Source: Nitzschia sp. DOCU1 (Eukaryota > Bacillariophyta > Bacillariophyceae > Bacillariales > Bacillariaceae). Taken from it: 64,000 nucleotides of DNA. Shown here in pieces: positions 62,507-64,000 of the stretch; within the stretch, counting starts at the first letter, position 1, and the number at the start of each line of letters is the position of its first letter. Under the pieces are notes generated by a model. It did not search any database. It worked only from the letters and a program-made list of their open reading frames with translations, and had not been told where the DNA came from. A program made the translations under genes and the position numbers. The DNA is taken from contig OX595994.1 in NCBI GenBank assembly GCA_951394045.1, forward strand, positions 1,550,001 through 1,614,000, read 5' to 3'.

Positions 62507-64000
62507 ATGTCAGATCCCAAATTGACATGGAAGGCGAACTCATCACCATTTGCTGGCAGTAGCCTCAAGAAGAAGAAACGGCTCCGTCTCGTCCTATTGG
62601 TGGGTTTTCTTGTGGGGGGCATCTTGGTGATTCAGTTGCAGCAAACGAGTCAAGACTCATGGACATCTACGACAACGAAATCGTATACGTGCCCGTTTCG
62701 CAATCATTCTCGGTATTATGGATTGACCGAGGATGACTATCCTCCCCCGTTTTTGCGTTCCGCCTTTTATATTCACGGCAAGCCGCCCATGATACTATCC
62801 GTGCAACAGCCCCCTTCCAAAGTGTGTTTCAAATCCCAACATCCAGCAATTATGGATGGCACCAATCCTACCATTGTATCTCTGGAACGACTCTTTCGAG
62901 AATTGTCGCCGGAATCGTTAGAGCCGTGGCGATCCATTGTCAAAGTATTTCCGACAGCAGCCTATCTCGTCTCGAATACTTTCAAGAGTGCTCATCAATG
63001 TGACTACGATCTCGCCGAGTACAAGAAAGCCAAATATAACAACAATCAGGACGACTCACAGCAACGCCAACAGCCACCTGGTCGTCAACATCGCAACGAA
63101 GTCGATTTACTCTTGGTGGATGAATCCTTTGGAACGCTATGGCAAACGACCATTCAAACAAGCATAGAGTCTGGTGTTGCTCTTACCAGTAGTAGGTTGT
63201 CGGCGGATGATGCTCGACTGTTGGTTCATGATGGATCCTTATATCTTACTTTTAAACGTTATGGAGATCATGGAGGAAATGGGGCCGTCTTGTACTTGGC
63301 AAGGTTACAAGCCCAATTACCCGTACGGGGGAAAGAAGAATCATCACAAGAAGCAGTAGCCATGACGGTTCAAGCCACTCGGGAATGGGCCATGTGTTGT
63401 GGGAGGAATTTCATGGCACTCTCTTATACCATCACTCCCAAGTATACAACGTCTTTGGCCAAGGGTCACAGCACCAAGTCACCGTCGCCAAGTAGTAGTC
63501 AATTGTCCTTTTTGACATGGCCGGATCCAATTTGGGTTCAATCGTTGGATACAGCGTCGGCAGCAGCAGATAGTACTTCGATTCGTTTTGAGAACCCCAC
63601 GGAATCCAGTCGCAACGCCATGGGCAAATCCTCCAAATTTCATGGTACCAGTGGATTCTTGCTGTATTTGCCAAATACCCACGAATATTTGGGTGTCGGT
63701 CATATTCATCGAGAACGGAAGTGGGCCAAAGATCATCGGATAGATGCCAAATTTGGACACCATTACACTCATGCCTTTTTTACCATTTCGGCCGGTGAAC
63801 CCTACGCATTGACACGACTCTCCCAAGAATTTGTTTTGGGGAGTACTACCAATCCTCGGGATGCGGACATTATTCAATTTGTGAGTGGGATTGAGTGGAA
63901 AACGAAAATCAAGAAGGATCATAAGCAACAACAACAAGTGGTATTGGCGTATGGAGTCAATGACTGCGAAGGTGCCGTTGTCGTGGTGGATTGGGCGACC
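62507..64000 (+). CDS. Type II membrane protein, 3' end off window
   Basis: The ATG at 62507 opens a frame that runs unbroken to the window end (498 codons). Short cytosolic N-terminus with KKKKR, a TM at about 28-43 (LVLLVGFLVGGILVIQL), then a luminal domain. Coding-like landmarks: YTCPFRNHSRYYG, GTNPTIVSLERLF, KVFPTAAYLVSN, VDLLLVDESFG, then HGTSGFLLYLPNTHEYLGVGHIHRERK, FGHHYTHAFFTISAGEPY and VLAYGVNDCEGAVVVVDW. The last set (G-H-x-H-R ... Y-T-H-A-F-F ... G-V-N-D-C-E) reminds me of Golgi or surface proteins with a glycosidase-type beta-propeller, but I cannot assign a family. Its start context and N-terminal anchor fit a Golgi glycan enzyme. Confidence 0.75.
   Translation, partial: MSDPKLTWKANSSPFAGSSLKKKKRLRLVLLVGFLVGGILVIQLQQTSQDSWTSTTTKSYTCPFRNHSRYYGLTEDDYPPPFLRSAFYIHGKPPMILSVQQPPSKVCFKSQHPAIMDGTNPTIVSLERLFRELSPESLEPWRSIVKVFPTAAYLVSNTFKSAHQCDYDLAEYKKAKYNNNQDDSQQRQQPPGRQHRNEVDLLLVDESFGTLWQTTIQTSIESGVALTSSRLSADDARLLVHDGSLYLTFKRYGDHGGNGAVLYLARLQAQLPVRGKEESSQEAVAMTVQATREWAMCCGRNFMALSYTITPKYTTSLAKGHSTKSPSPSSSQLSFLTWPDPIWVQSLDTASAAADSTSIRFENPTESSRNAMGKSSKFHGTSGFLLYLPNTHEYLGVGHIHRERKWAKDHRIDAKFGHHYTHAFFTISAGEPYALTRLSQEFVLGSTTNPRDADIIQFVSGIEWKTKIKKDHKQQQQVVLAYGVNDCEGAVVVVDWAT

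Noticed and set aside
1..64000. tRNA, rRNA, CRISPR, intact transposon
   Set aside because: None seen by eye; not run through tRNAscan or TE libraries.

Overview
This is nuclear DNA of a photosynthetic stramenopile, most likely a diatom. Genes are compact, on both strands, with 0-5 short GT-AG introns of about 45-115 nt. Several N-termini are a signal peptide followed at once by an (A/S)xAF-type plastid-import site: SSA|FS at 8020, ADC|FG at 12272, VQA|FQ at 43186, SAA|FL at 47429 and ATA|FT at 50388. Predicted proteins are diatom-like: low-complexity secreted or membrane proteins, an LNR-repeat protein, a plastid RSH, a carotenoid isomerase and a GH128 glucanase. I cannot name the species.

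Layout. 1-7.4 kb: three tandem minus-strand copies of one five-TM membrane protein family, the first cut by the left edge, with differing introns. 8-9.5 kb: three-exon prolyl 4-hydroxylase with a plastid-type leader. 10-18 kb: plastid ppGpp synthetase (RSH), a long gene-poor gap with a possible relic, a RanBP2-type zinc-finger protein and a MATE transporter. 18.3-19.5 kb: type II membrane protein with seven LNR repeats, its promoter copied just downstream without a gene. 20-22.5 kb: small spliced genes that are easy to miss. 22.9-30.3 kb: an unknown multipass protein, a membrane thioredoxin, a Q/P-rich protein, a two-TM protein and a CLASP-like TOG protein. 31-43 kb: secreted Ser/Asn-rich membrane protein, MSS51-domain protein, six-exon MscS-like channel with EF-hand segment, CDC50 flippase subunit and a four-TM protein. 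43-50 kb: plastid membrane protein (At5g03900-like), a hidden SelW/Rdx-type selenoprotein, then a plastid alpha/beta hydrolase convergent with a carotenoid isomerase. 50.8-64 kb: LRR protein, GH128 enzyme, membrane-anchored cyclophilin, large coiled-coil protein, Sen54-like tRNA-splicing subunit, MFS transporter and a type II membrane protein running off the right edge.

Highlight. At 46.2-46.7 kb a two-exon gene reads through an in-frame TGA in a CxxU motif on a Rdx-type scaffold. It has a SECIS-like stem-loop (helix, internal loop, UGA/GA quartet, helix) starting 44 nt after the stop. No obvious operon-like pathway links the genes. The clearest functional theme is plastid targeting (P4H, RSH, At5g03900-like protein, hydrolase, carotenoid isomerase).
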